The position numbers and the translations under genes are program-made. This document shows positions 39,961 to 48,515 of a stretch of DNA of 64,000 bases, piece after piece. Under the pieces are notes generated by a model. That model saw only the letters and a program-made list of their open reading frames with translations, did not search any database and was not told the origin of the DNA. The DNA lies in contig NZ_FYEA01000001.1 in assembly GCF_900187605.1 (NCBI RefSeq), forward strand, positions 372,001 through 436,000, written 5' to 3'. Position 1 is the stretch's first letter. Each line of letters starts with the position of its first letter. The DNA comes from Pseudomonas sp. Irchel 3H7. Its GTDB lineage: Bacteria > Pseudomonadota > Gammaproteobacteria > Pseudomonadales > Pseudomonadaceae.

Positions 39961-42900
39961 CTACTGCCCCTGCGGCGCCGGTTCCGGTTCGTTGGTCACC
40001 CGCAGCAATCCCCATAACCCGGAGGTGTTGCCGTAGGCGCCGTAGTCGCGGAACAGGTAGTCCCCCGGGATCGCATTGCTACCGCCGGCGCTGGGGATCA
40101 TGAAGCTGAAGTGCGCGGCCGGCAGGATGCTTTCGTGGGCGCCGATGTACATCGACATCGGGTTGTAGCCGAAGCGCACCGAGCCCACGCCCGGCGAGCC
40201 CATCGGATAACCACCGACATCGCTCTTCTCGGCCTGGAACGGATTCACCGACCAGACATGCCCGTCGAGCTGGAACGTGGTGCCGCGACTGCCACCGCTC
40301 GGCATCAAAATATGCGTGCGCAACGGTTGCCCCGGTTTGGCATACAGCACCGGCGTCTGTGGATCGCCACCGACCAGCGCATTGCTGTAAGCCATGTGCG
40401 CATTGGTCATGTCGCCGTAACCCGCGCCGTCGGCATGCCCGAACGGTGCATCCGGAGCGAGGCCGAAGCGATACCACAGCGGTTCGGTCTTGTAGTTGAT
40501 CGCCATGCTCGAGTTGTCCTGCGGATCGGTCGGCACGCCGAAGCCTTCGGCGGCAATCCCTTCCACCGGCCGGCCATTGGCCCAACGGGTGTTCAACGCC
40601 TTGTGCCAGACCATCGCGAAGTCGCGGTAGCTGGTTTGCCCTGGCGCCGTCACCGTGGCGTTGACCTTGCGTGCATCGTCAACCCAGGTCGCGCCGATCG
40701 GCAGAATGCTCATCGCACCACCGAGGCCTTTTTGCGGCTGCTTGATCACGTCCGCCGGGGTGATGTTCAAACCGCCGAACTCCACCGCGGTGGCGTTAAT
40801 GTTGTCGACGCTGCGGCCCAGTTGCGTCACCGGTTTACCTTCACGCTCCAGATGCCCGGCGTAGTACTGATAGGTACGGGTCGGGTACGCGCCGCTGCTG
40901 CCGACGCGCGGTGGCACGGTTTGGATCGGGTTGGCGCCGACGTTGGCACCGTCGGATTTAGTGATGTCATACGCCAGCAATTGCGCGTGCAGGCCGACGT
41001 GGCTGGACGGCCGCATCAGGTTGTTGCTGAAGGTGGTCGAGCCCAGACCGCTGTTGCGATCACGCTTGACCATGCCTTGCATCACAGCGGTTTGCGTCAG
41101 GTCAGGCATCACGCTCGGCAGACGGTTTTCCAGGGTGATGTTGATGCAGTCCCCCGCCGCTGCACGCAGCACCAGCGGCTCGACCGGAATGCCGGGTTTC
41201 AGCTTGCCACTGACCGGATCGAGATCGGATTTACGCACATAGAGGATCGCGGTCGGGTCATGCAGCGGCCCGCTCTGCCCGCCGATGGTGATGGTTTCGC
41301 CATCCTCCGGATCGGTCACGGTGACTTGTGGAATGCTCACCGTGCGCGAGTTCAGCACCAGGGTGCCGCCCGACGGATTCAGCGGCCCGCCGACATGTTG
41401 ACCAAGCCCTTCGGGATCACCGATGGTCAGGCCCAGCGTATTGCCGAGGATGTCGTTGGCCAGCGCCGCGACCACTTCATAGTTGCGCTGCACAGTGGGC
41501 CGGGTGCCAATGCCGTTAGGGTTGGCGCCATAGCGCGGGCAACTGCCCTCGAACGCCACGGTGTTGCGCATGCCCGCCGGGCTCGGGTTGTTCGGGATGG
41601 CGAACAGGTCGGCGCGTTTGGCGGTGTAGTTGCGCATCACGCCCCAGATACCGCTCCAGTAGCCTTCGATCGAAGCGTCCATCGAGTACAGATAATCGCC
41701 CGTGGTCGCCGCCGAACTGGACAGCATCGACACCGGCGCAATAAAGCCCATCTGCTCGGAGATGCCGATCATCTGCGACGCACGCCAGCCTGAGTTGGAG
41801 CTGTTGCCGAAACCGGAACCGCTCTGCAGCCATTTCACACCGTGCAGGGTGACGTTGTGCTCTTCTTCATGGCCGCCGGCATGCACCCGCAGCCGCACGT
41901 TGTCGCCAGTGTAAGTGCGCAGCATCGGCGTGAACGGATCACCCGGTTCGGCGCCGCCCTTGTTGATGTGCGGCGGGAACAGCGTGGTGCCGCCGGTAGG
42001 GCCGGTCGCCGAGGTGAGCAGATTCGGCGCCAGGTTCATCGCCGGAATTGCCCGGTCGGTACGGCTTTGCATGGCGAACGACAGATCGCCACCGAGGCCG
42101 TCGGCCTGCATGCCGCGCTTGCCGTCCGGACCGACCTTGTTCGGGTCGTACACGCGCAGAGCCAGCGGTTCGTTGCGATAGTTGACGACGAACATGCCCG
42201 GATCATCCACCGAAATCGCCTGCGGACATGGCCGGCTCGGGCAGCCCGGTACCTGACCGCCCTGCACTTCCAGCACCCCTTCAAGCAAGTTGCTGGCGTT
42301 GTTGCGCACTGGCGGGTTGATTGCGTAGCGGAAGCTGTCGGCGGTGGCCGGGAACGCTTGCGCATTCGGCACACCGTTAGGGCCGGCACCGACGTAGACG
42401 CCGGCTTCATAGGCGTGCTGGAAGTCGCTGTATTCGAGGAAGAACTCGCGGAAGCTGTCGTTCTTGCCATCGCCGTCGAGGTCGCCGGTGTTGATCACCG
42501 CTTGCCACGACGTCGGGCCGCCGTCCTGGCGCGCGCCGCTGTACAGAGGCTCGCCGGTTTCGGCGTGGAACCAGGTGGAACCGGCCGGTTCCGCCAGCAC
42601 AGTCGCGTACAGACCAATCTGCTGGTGCGTCGATGGGCCTAAGTGGTCGTGGGTGAAGATGGTGCCGAGGCCGCGATCGACGCCTTTGGCGTTGACCACC
42701 GGATCGACGAACCAGCGCTGCATCGCCGTGCGCGCACCGAGCCAATCGGCGCGGCCGTACTGACCGAAGAACGGATGGTTCTTGGCTTTCGGGCAAGCCT
42801 GAGTGCCGTCACGCGAATCGGTGCCGGCGCACTGGTTGAACTCGCGAATCGCATGAATGCGCTCCTGCACGGCGCCGGGCGAGAGCACGCCGTCCTCGTA

Positions 42901-45795
42901 GTTCCAGCCGTTGGAGGAGCCGTCCGCCGAAGTCAGATCCCACTTCGGCAAGTGGATGTGCTGACCGATCACGTCGGTCGGCGTGCGCACCTGATAGTCG
43001 TCCATCTCGTATGTGGCCGGCACCAGGTTGGTTTGCTGGTATTGCACGCAATCGAAAGTGTTCATGCGCATCACCAGCGGTTCTGGCGGACGCTGCTTGG
43101 TGATCACCGGCCAGGCGTCTTCCCACAGCGCCAGAATGCGCGCCTGCGGAAAGTGATAACCGACCTTGTTGTACACCGCGTCGAACTGGATGTTGGCGGC
43201 TTTGTAGATCCGTGGGCGGTCGGCGGTGAAGCTCGAGGCGCCGACAAAAGACATGCCGTCGATGCGTTCACCGCTGGCGAACTCGCCGCTGCCGGCGTTG
43301 CTGGTCAGGCGTTTTTGCCGATCGTCCATGCACGGCTCGTAGTACGGCGCGCCAGCCATCGGCAAGGCACCGTTGGTGCGGAACGCCTTGGCCACCACTT
43401 GATTGCCGGGCAGCAAGGCATAGCTTGGATGGTCTTTTTTCGCGTGGAAAGCCATCGCGGCCTGTTCGACTTCGGTGCCTTCTTCCGGCAGGTAAATAGG
43501 TTTGGCGCGAGTGACTTCCTTGGAGAAATCCAGCGAAGTGGTCACGGTGTGCGCTTCGCCACCCGCCGCAACGCCATCCAGTGCGTGCCGTTGCAAGCCG
43601 CCATCCCAGCCGCCGGACTGCGCCGGGTCGAGGTTGGCCCACAGCGCTTTGCCGCTGGCCTTGAGCGATTGCGCGGTGGCCGCGTCGAGCATGTCCAGTG
43701 GCGGAGTTGGTGGCCGTTGGCCGACCGAACTTTCCATGCCGCCGATCCAGAACGGATAGCCAGGGTTTTTCAGGCTGCCGTCGGCATTGCGGTTGGCTTC
43801 GCTGCGATCGACCAGCGCCAGCGAACCGATGGCTTGACCGCCGGCGTTGCCGCCATGGTGCTCGCCGTCGTCATCGCCCTCTTCTTCGTCATCGTCGTCA
43901 TCATTGCCGGCGACCAGGGTTTCGCCGATTTTTGGCACCACCACGACTTTGCCCGGCATTGGCGCCATGGCTTTGCCCGGCAGCGGCACAATCGCCGGAA
44001 TCGGTGTGCCGGCAACGATCTCGCCGTCAGGCAAGGCCCGCGCGCCGGACGCCGGTTTACCGCTGCGCAAGGCAAACGGTTCGCTGTGATAGCCGTCGGC
44101 ACCCTGTTGCGAAACATCAAGTCGAGTGCCCTCTTCGAAGACATCGTGTACCCGCCACATGGCCCACATGCCTTGGGCAAAGTGCGGATAGAAATGGCAG
44201 TGATAGATCGCATCGCCGGCCACGCGGTTGCGGTTGCCCGAACCACCATTGGCGATTTCATAGGTGTAACCGGCACCCGGACCGATGCCCTGGGCGTCGA
44301 CGTAATCGGAGTTGTCATCGTTAGGGTTGAACAGCCACTGATGGCCGTGCAAGTGGAAGATGTGCTGCTCGTGGCCATTGTGGGTATTGCGGAATTTGAC
44401 GAAGTCACCGATGTAGCTGTGGTTGACGTTCGACGGTTCCGACGGATAAAGGGCCATGGTGGCTTTCACACCGATCTGATCGGCGCGCGGTGTCTGGCCC
44501 GGGGCGATGTTCTCAAGCCCGGTGTTGGCCGGCACATCCACCAGCATCGCCACATCGCCGACGGTGTGCGAGCTGAGGAAGAATTCTTCATAGGCACACG
44601 ACAGGCAGTCGTGCATCGGCCCCACGCCCAAACGGTTGGCGACCACTTCGGCGCCCATGCCGCCGGAGCCGTAGTTGATCATGAACGAGTCGCGGGTCGG
44701 CTCCAGCACATGGGCCATCACCGGGTCGGCCCAGTACGCTGGGAACGCTTGGGTGGCGGCGGTTTCATCCTGGAATTGCGAAGCGAAATCGCGGAACGCT
44801 TCGAGGCGGTTGGGAATTGCCGGGTTGCGTTTTCCCACCGACTCCAACGGGTAGGTGCTGGACGGGAAGCTGCCGTCGGCGTTACTGCCCATGACAATCG
44901 CGTCGCTTTCGCTGGAAATGATTTCATTGCCATCGACCATGCCGATGATCGGCGTACCGGCCTTGCCTTCGCGCAACCACGGTTCACGCTGTGGATAGCG
45001 CGCCTGGTAGTCAACGATGGGTTGGCCGGTGGGTGCGCGACCCGTGGTGGCCAGGCGCATTTCTTCTTCGGTGAGGGTATTGCGATAGGTGCGACCGCCC
45101 TTGGGCAGGACGACGACCTGGCCGAACAGTCCGTTGGCAACGTTGCCGGCCGCGCCCTCGCCGCCAAACGTTGCGCCACGGCTGCTCACGGCAAACGCGC
45201 CTTCACGTTCGGCGAACAAGGTGTAGGAGCGGCTCGCGCCGGGTGGCACCAGAGTGTTGGCGTTGCGCCCGGTGAAAGAAGAAATGTCATCGATGCTGTT
45301 TACCGCTTGCAGGCCGTTGACTTGAAAGCCGACGTGACGGTCGGCGACCTGCTCGTCGACTTTGAAGTCTTCGGCGCCGTTGGCGTTTTCCACGCCCTCT
45401 TCTTCGCCCTCGTTTTCAAAGTGCTTGTTCGGGTTGGCCTGATAGTCGAGCAGGTTCTGCAAATTGATCGTCAGGCAATCGCCGGCGGCCACGCGCAACA
45501 CCAATGGCCGTGGACGCTTGTCCGGACGCAGCGAGACTTTGCCCGGCACTGCGGCGCCGCCGTAAGCCAGCGACTGCTCATGTTCATCAACGACATCGCG
45601 GCGCAGGGCGAACATCATGCCGTTGATGTTCTGCGCGCCGAGGCGGTTGAACATCAGCGGTTGATCGAAGGCGACGACGTTAGCCACCAGGTTGCGCTCG
45701 CAACGTACGGCCGCGCCGGCCAGCTCGACGCTGAGCATCGAGGCCAGAATCAGCAGCCAGTTAATCAGGGACGGAGCGTGAGGAAAGCCAGCCAT
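39961..45795 (-). CDS. mnxG: Giant multicopper oxidase MnxG (Mn(II) oxidase)
   Basis: The protein has 1944 residues, the size of the known Pseudomonas MnxG. Start at 45795: GAGG upstream and signal peptide MAGFPHAPSLINWLLILASM-LSVELAGAA; an upstream frame to 45879 crosses the sigma-54 promoter. It has repeated cupredoxin-like domains with His clusters HIFHLHGHQW (about 475), HCHFYPHFAQGMW (about 530), FTHDHLGPSTHQQ (about 1045), HNVTLHGVKWL (about 1310) and FQLDGHVW (about 1837). An acidic/His insert (NDDDDDEEEGDDDGEHHGG, about 630) may bind Mn or calcium. It oxidises Mn(II) towards Mn(IV) oxide at or outside the outer membrane. It has its own sigma-54 promoter. Confidence 0.93.
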   Translation of the reverse strand: MAGFPHAPSLINWLLILASMLSVELAGAAVRCERNLVANVVAFDQPLMFNRLGAQNINGMMFALRRDVVDEHEQSLAYGGAAVPGKVSLRPDKRPRPLVLRVAAGDCLTINLQNLLDYQANPNKHFENEGEEEGVENANGAEDFKVDEQVADRHVGFQVNGLQAVNSIDDISSFTGRNANTLVPPGASRSYTLFAEREGAFAVSSRGATFGGEGAAGNVANGLFGQVVVLPKGGRTYRNTLTEEEMRLATTGRAPTGQPIVDYQARYPQREPWLREGKAGTPIIGMVDGNEIISSESDAIVMGSNADGSFPSSTYPLESVGKRNPAIPNRLEAFRDFASQFQDETAATQAFPAYWADPVMAHVLEPTRDSFMINYGSGGMGAEVVANRLGVGPMHDCLSCAYEEFFLSSHTVGDVAMLVDVPANTGLENIAPGQTPRADQIGVKATMALYPSEPSNVNHSYIGDFVKFRNTHNGHEQHIFHLHGHQWLFNPNDDNSDYVDAQGIGPGAGYTYEIANGGSGNRNRVAGDAIYHCHFYPHFAQGMWAMWRVHDVFEEGTRLDVSQQGADGYHSEPFALRSGKPASGARALPDGEIVAGTPIPAIVPLPGKAMAPMPGKVVVVPKIGETLVAGNDDDDDEEEGDDDGEHHGGNAGGQAIGSLALVDRSEANRNADGSLKNPGYPFWIGGMESSVGQRPPTPPLDMLDAATAQSLKASGKALWANLDPAQSGGWDGGLQRHALDGVAAGGEAHTVTTSLDFSKEVTRAKPIYLPEEGTEVEQAAMAFHAKKDHPSYALLPGNQVVAKAFRTNGALPMAGAPYYEPCMDDRQKRLTSNAGSGEFASGERIDGMSFVGASSFTADRPRIYKAANIQFDAVYNKVGYHFPQARILALWEDAWPVITKQRPPEPLVMRMNTFDCVQYQQTNLVPATYEMDDYQVRTPTDVIGQHIHLPKWDLTSADGSSNGWNYEDGVLSPGAVQERIHAIREFNQCAGTDSRDGTQACPKAKNHPFFGQYGRADWLGARTAMQRWFVDPVVNAKGVDRGLGTIFTHDHLGPSTHQQIGLYATVLAEPAGSTWFHAETGEPLYSGARQDGGPTSWQAVINTGDLDGDGKNDSFREFFLEYSDFQHAYEAGVYVGAGPNGVPNAQAFPATADSFRYAINPPVRNNASNLLEGVLEVQGGQVPGCPSRPCPQAISVDDPGMFVVNYRNEPLALRVYDPNKVGPDGKRGMQADGLGGDLSFAMQSRTDRAIPAMNLAPNLLTSATGPTGGTTLFPPHINKGGAEPGDPFTPMLRTYTGDNVRLRVHAGGHEEEHNVTLHGVKWLQSGSGFGNSSNSGWRASQMIGISEQMGFIAPVSMLSSSAATTGDYLYSMDASIEGYWSGIWGVMRNYTAKRADLFAIPNNPSPAGMRNTVAFEGSCPRYGANPNGIGTRPTVQRNYEVVAALANDILGNTLGLTIGDPEGLGQHVGGPLNPSGGTLVLNSRTVSIPQVTVTDPEDGETITIGGQSGPLHDPTAILYVRKSDLDPVSGKLKPGIPVEPLVLRAAAGDCINITLENRLPSVMPDLTQTAVMQGMVKRDRNSGLGSTTFSNNLMRPSSHVGLHAQLLAYDITKSDGANVGANPIQTVPPRVGSSGAYPTRTYQYYAGHLEREGKPVTQLGRSVDNINATAVEFGGLNITPADVIKQPQKGLGGAMSILPIGATWVDDARKVNATVTAPGQTSYRDFAMVWHKALNTRWANGRPVEGIAAEGFGVPTDPQDNSSMAINYKTEPLWYRFGLAPDAPFGHADGAGYGDMTNAHMAYSNALVGGDPQTPVLYAKPGQPLRTHILMPSGGSRGTTFQLDGHVWSVNPFQAEKSDVGGYPMGSPGVGSVRFGYNPMSMYIGAHESILPAAHFSFMIPSAGGSNAIPGDYLFRDYGAYGNTSGLWGLLRVTNEPEPAPQGQ

Positions 45796-45850
45796 GATCA
45801 GGAACCTCGTAGTGGGTGTTCGTGGGAACACTTCTCGACAAATGCCTCGG

Positions 45851-45867
45851 AGCAATCCGCGTGCCAC
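45851..45867 (-). promoter_or_regulatory. Consensus sigma-54 promoter of mnxG
   Basis: The minus strand reads TGGCACG-CGGA-TTGCT, a full match to the -24/-12 consensus with correct spacing. Transcription would start near 45840, 45 bases before the ATG at 45795. Confidence 0.9.
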
Positions 45868-45916
45868 AAAAAATTGCATTAGTGTTCAATCAGTTACCGC
45901 AACCACTTGAGAATCC

Positions 45917-45982
45917 GGGGAATATTCCCCACCCCTTTTCCCCACTTTTCGGGTGTATCCGGTTTGCCCCGAAAGTGGGGAA
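45917..45982 (-). promoter_or_regulatory. Cluster of inverted repeats upstream of mnxG (putative MnxR boxes)
   Basis: 45967-45982 reads CCCCGAAAGTGGGGAA, that is TTCCCC-N6-GGGG on the other strand. 45938-45953 reads TTCCCCACTTTTCGGG. 45917-45930 is the perfect palindrome GGGGAATATTCCCC. All lie 50-130 bases upstream of the promoter, in the gap after the transglycosylase stop. Confidence 0.75.
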
Positions 45983-45994
45983 ACCGGGTTGGGG

Positions 45995-46603
45995 TCACAA
46001 CGGCGCATCCATCGCCAGGCCTTGCAGACGCCGGTACTGACGCAACACGTTCGGCACGTAGCGCTGGGTTTCGGCGAACGGCGGAATCACCCGGCCACGG
46101 CTGAGCACCGCGTCGGGCCCGGCGTTGTAAGCCGCCACGGCAAGGGCGATGTCGTTGTCGAACAGGGTCATCAGGCGCTTGAGGTATTTGGCCCCGCCCT
46201 GGATGTTGGCCTTGGGGTCGTAGACGTCGGTCACACCCAGCTCGCGCGCGGTGTCGGGCATCAACTGCATCAGCCCGCCGGCGCCTTTGGGGGACGTGGC
46301 GCCGGGGTTGTAATGCGACTCGGCGTTGATTACTGCATGCAACAGCGCTTCGGGTAATTGATTGACCTTGGCTGCCGCCGAGACCAGTTCCGCGTAGGGC
46401 TGGTTGGCGATCATTTGCGGCTGTTGATCGAGACTTGCCACAGGCATTTCAGCCTCGTGGATAACCCGCTCGTAGGTACGTCCGGGCCGGTGAACGTTGG
46501 ACAGTACATAGCTGCCCTTGGCGTCCACCGAGATGAACACATCGGCCTGCGCGGCGCCGCTGAGCAGCACACAACCGAGCAATCCGCTGGCAAGGAATTT
46601 CAT
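45995..46603 (-). CDS. Lytic transglycosylase, SLT family
   Basis: The protein has 202 residues. The start at 46603 has GGGGAGG upstream and signal peptide MKFLASGLLGCVLLSGAAQA. A short DUF4124-like segment (DVFISVDAKGSYVLSNV) precedes the SLT domain: catalytic Glu in LLHAVINAESHYNP, then SPKGAGGLMQLMPDTARELGV, NIQGGAKYLKRLM, LAVAAYNAGPDAV. It cuts peptidoglycan without hydrolysis, and here probably makes room for the secretion machine. It precedes mnxG in the same direction. Confidence 0.9.
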   Translation of the reverse strand: MKFLASGLLGCVLLSGAAQADVFISVDAKGSYVLSNVHRPGRTYERVIHEAEMPVASLDQQPQMIANQPYAELVSAAAKVNQLPEALLHAVINAESHYNPGATSPKGAGGLMQLMPDTARELGVTDVYDPKANIQGGAKYLKRLMTLFDNDIALAVAAYNAGPDAVLSRGRVIPPFAETQRYVPNVLRQYRRLQGLAMDAPL

Positions 46604-46621
46604 GTCGGGCCTCCCCGGATC

Positions 46622-46650
46622 GACCCCGATAAATTGGGGGAAATGCCCCA
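46622..46650. promoter_or_regulatory. Degenerate C4/G4 inverted repeats between transglycosylase and gspG
   Basis: ACCCCGATAAATTGGGGGAA has C4 and G5 arms with 8 bases between, and GGGGGAAATGCCCC overlaps it. It resembles the sites at the other operons and lies about 100 bases upstream of the proposed gspG promoter, but the spacing differs from N6. Confidence 0.45.
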
Positions 46651-46674
46651 ATGGCCGATCACGTTTGAGCCATA

Positions 46675-46690
46675 CGCAAGCACTGTGCCG
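46675..46690 (-). promoter_or_regulatory. Sigma-54 promoter of the transglycosylase gene
   Basis: The minus strand reads CGGCAC-AGTGC-TTGCG with GG and GC 10 bases apart, one mismatch in the core. The start would be near 46664. Confidence 0.7.
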
Positions 46691-46744
46691 ACTCTTGAGA
46701 GGCCCGTATTTCAAGGGTTTCAGCGTACAAGCGGGTTTTCAGTG

Positions 46745-46760
46745 GGGCCTGAGCATGGCA
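46745..46760 (+). promoter_or_regulatory. Possible weak sigma-54 promoter of gspG
   Basis: GGGCCTGAGCATGGCA has GG and GC separated by 10 bases but otherwise matches poorly. The start would be near 46771, leaving 39 bases to the gspG ATG. Confidence 0.35.
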
Positions 46761-46809
46761 ATTGCATAAGCCCTTCAGGCGACACGGCTGCCACTCACGG
46801 GAGGTCATC

Positions 46810-47238
46810 ATGAAGCTGCAATTTCGTCCGCGTGGCCAACGCGGTTTTACCCTGCTCGAATTGCTCGTGGTGCTGGTGGTGCTCGGCCTGTTGGCCGGGA
46901 TCGTCGCGCCGAAATACTTCGCCCAACTCGGTCGCTCCGAAGTGAAGGTGGCCAAGGCACAGATCGAAGGACTGAGCAAAGCGCTGGATATCTATCGACT
47001 GGAAGTCGGTCACTACCCGTCCACCGAACAGGGCTTGCAAGCCTTGGTCACCGCACCGAGTGACGAGGCGAAATGGACCGGGCCGTACTTGCAGAAAAAG
47101 CTGCCGCAGGATCCGTGGGGGCGTAATTACGCCTACCGCTATCCCGGCGAAAACAGTGAGTACGACCTGCTGTCGATGGGCAAGGACGGCCAGCCCGGTG
47201 GCGAAGGTGAAAACGCTGAAGTGACCAACTGGCAGTAA
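46810..47238 (+). CDS. gspG: Major pseudopilin GspG
   Basis: The protein has 142 residues. The start at 46810 follows GGGAGG. The prepilin site is MKLQFRPRGQRG|FTLLELL with Glu5. The family's characteristic C-terminus is intact: DPWGRNYAYRYPGENSEYDLLSMGKDGQPGGEGENAEVTNW (as separate blocks DPWGRNYAYRYPG, EYDLLSMGKDG, GGEGENAEVTNW), which forms the calcium site of GspG. It is followed after 14 bases by gspF. Together with the operon at 33559-25649 it completes the machine. Confidence 0.93.
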   Translation: MKLQFRPRGQRGFTLLELLVVLVVLGLLAGIVAPKYFAQLGRSEVKVAKAQIEGLSKALDIYRLEVGHYPSTEQGLQALVTAPSDEAKWTGPYLQKKLPQDPWGRNYAYRYPGENSEYDLLSMGKDGQPGGEGENAEVTNWQ

Positions 47239-47252
47239 GCGGAGCGCGGCCC

Positions 47253-48440
47253 ATGCGATTTCATTTGAAAGCGGTCGGCAAGGCTGGGGTGGTGTCCTTG
47301 AGCGTCGAAGCACCCGGCGACAGCGAAGCACGGCGGATCGCCGAGGATCAAGGTTTGCGGGTGCTCAGCTCGCATGCCGACAAGCATTGGCGCTCGCTGA
47401 AACTGCGCCAGCGCGAGACCTTCAACCTGGTGTTATTCAGCCAGGAACTGACCACTTTGCTCAATGCCGGCCTACCGCTGATCGATGCGCTGGAAAGCCT
47501 CGCCGAAAAAGAAACCGCCCCCGCCGCCCGGAAAACCTTGAGTGAGCTGGTGCGCCTGCTCTACGAGGGCAAATCCTTCTCACAGGCGTTGGGCCAGTTG
47601 GCGGCGGTGTTCCCGCCGCTGTACGTGGCGCTGGTGCAGTCCAGTGAGAAGACCGGCGCGGTCGGCGATGCGCTGGGCCGTTATGTCAGCTATCGCCAGC
47701 GCATGGACGAGGTGCGGCAGAAGATCATCAGCGCCTCGATCTACCCGATGCTGTTGCTGATCGTCGGCGGTGGCGTGGTGCTTTTCCTGATGGGTTATGT
47801 GGTGCCGCGCTTCAGTCTGGTGTTTGAAGGGCTGGGCAATAACCTGCCATGGCTATCGCAGGTGTTGATGAGCAGCGGGATGTTTCTGCATGCGCATCAG
47901 GCTGAATTTTTCGGTGCATTGGCAGCGCTGGTCATCGCCCTTGCCGTGCTGCAAAAGCAACCGGCGTTTCGCCGTGGGCTGGATCGACTGGTGGAAAAAC
48001 TGCCGGCCGTGCATCAACGGATTTTCATGTATGAGCTGGCGCGGTTTTACCGCTCATTGGGGATTCTGCTGCAAGGCGGGATTCCGCTGGTGACCGCCAT
48101 GGCCATGGTGCGCGGTTTGCTCACCGTCGCTTCGCGGACGCGGCTGGATCAGGCCTGCGAGCGGGTGCGCGAGGGACAGTCGCTGTCTACCGCGCTGGAG
48201 CTCAATCACCTGGTGACGCCGGTCTCGCTACGACTGCTGCGGGCCGGTGAACAGTCCGGCAACCTCGGGCAGATGATGGAGCGCAGCGCCGATTTCTACG
48301 ACGAGGAAATCAGTCGCTGGCTGGAGTGGTTCGTGAAGTTGTTCGAACCGCTGCTGATGACCTTTATCGGCCTGCTGATCGGGGTCATCGTGATCCTGAT
48401 GTACATCCCGATTTTCGAACTGGCTTCGAGTATTCACTGA
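47253..48440 (+). CDS. gspF: Secretion platform protein GspF/MshG
   Basis: The protein has 395 residues. Two T2SSF domains are seen: LVLFSQELTTLLNAGLPLIDALESLAEKE with YPMLLLIVGGGVVLFLMGYVVPRF, and YELARFYRSLGILLQGGIPLVTAM with the C-terminal TM LMTFIGLLIGVIVILMYIPIF. Length and topology are as usual for GspF. It works with the distant GspE. Confidence 0.93.
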   Translation: MRFHLKAVGKAGVVSLSVEAPGDSEARRIAEDQGLRVLSSHADKHWRSLKLRQRETFNLVLFSQELTTLLNAGLPLIDALESLAEKETAPAARKTLSELVRLLYEGKSFSQALGQLAAVFPPLYVALVQSSEKTGAVGDALGRYVSYRQRMDEVRQKIISASIYPMLLLIVGGGVVLFLMGYVVPRFSLVFEGLGNNLPWLSQVLMSSGMFLHAHQAEFFGALAALVIALAVLQKQPAFRRGLDRLVEKLPAVHQRIFMYELARFYRSLGILLQGGIPLVTAMAMVRGLLTVASRTRLDQACERVREGQSLSTALELNHLVTPVSLRLLRAGEQSGNLGQMMERSADFYDEEISRWLEWFVKLFEPLLMTFIGLLIGVIVILMYIPIFELASSIH

Positions 48441-48515
48441 CTCCGGGAACGGGTCCGCCCCCTGCAACAACGCACTTTTACGTTCCCAAACAAAACCACA
48501 AAGACGGAGAACGAT

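Noticed and set aside
42643..45882. 1079-residue open frame on the plus strand
   Set aside because: It is antisense to mnxG and has no recognisable domain.
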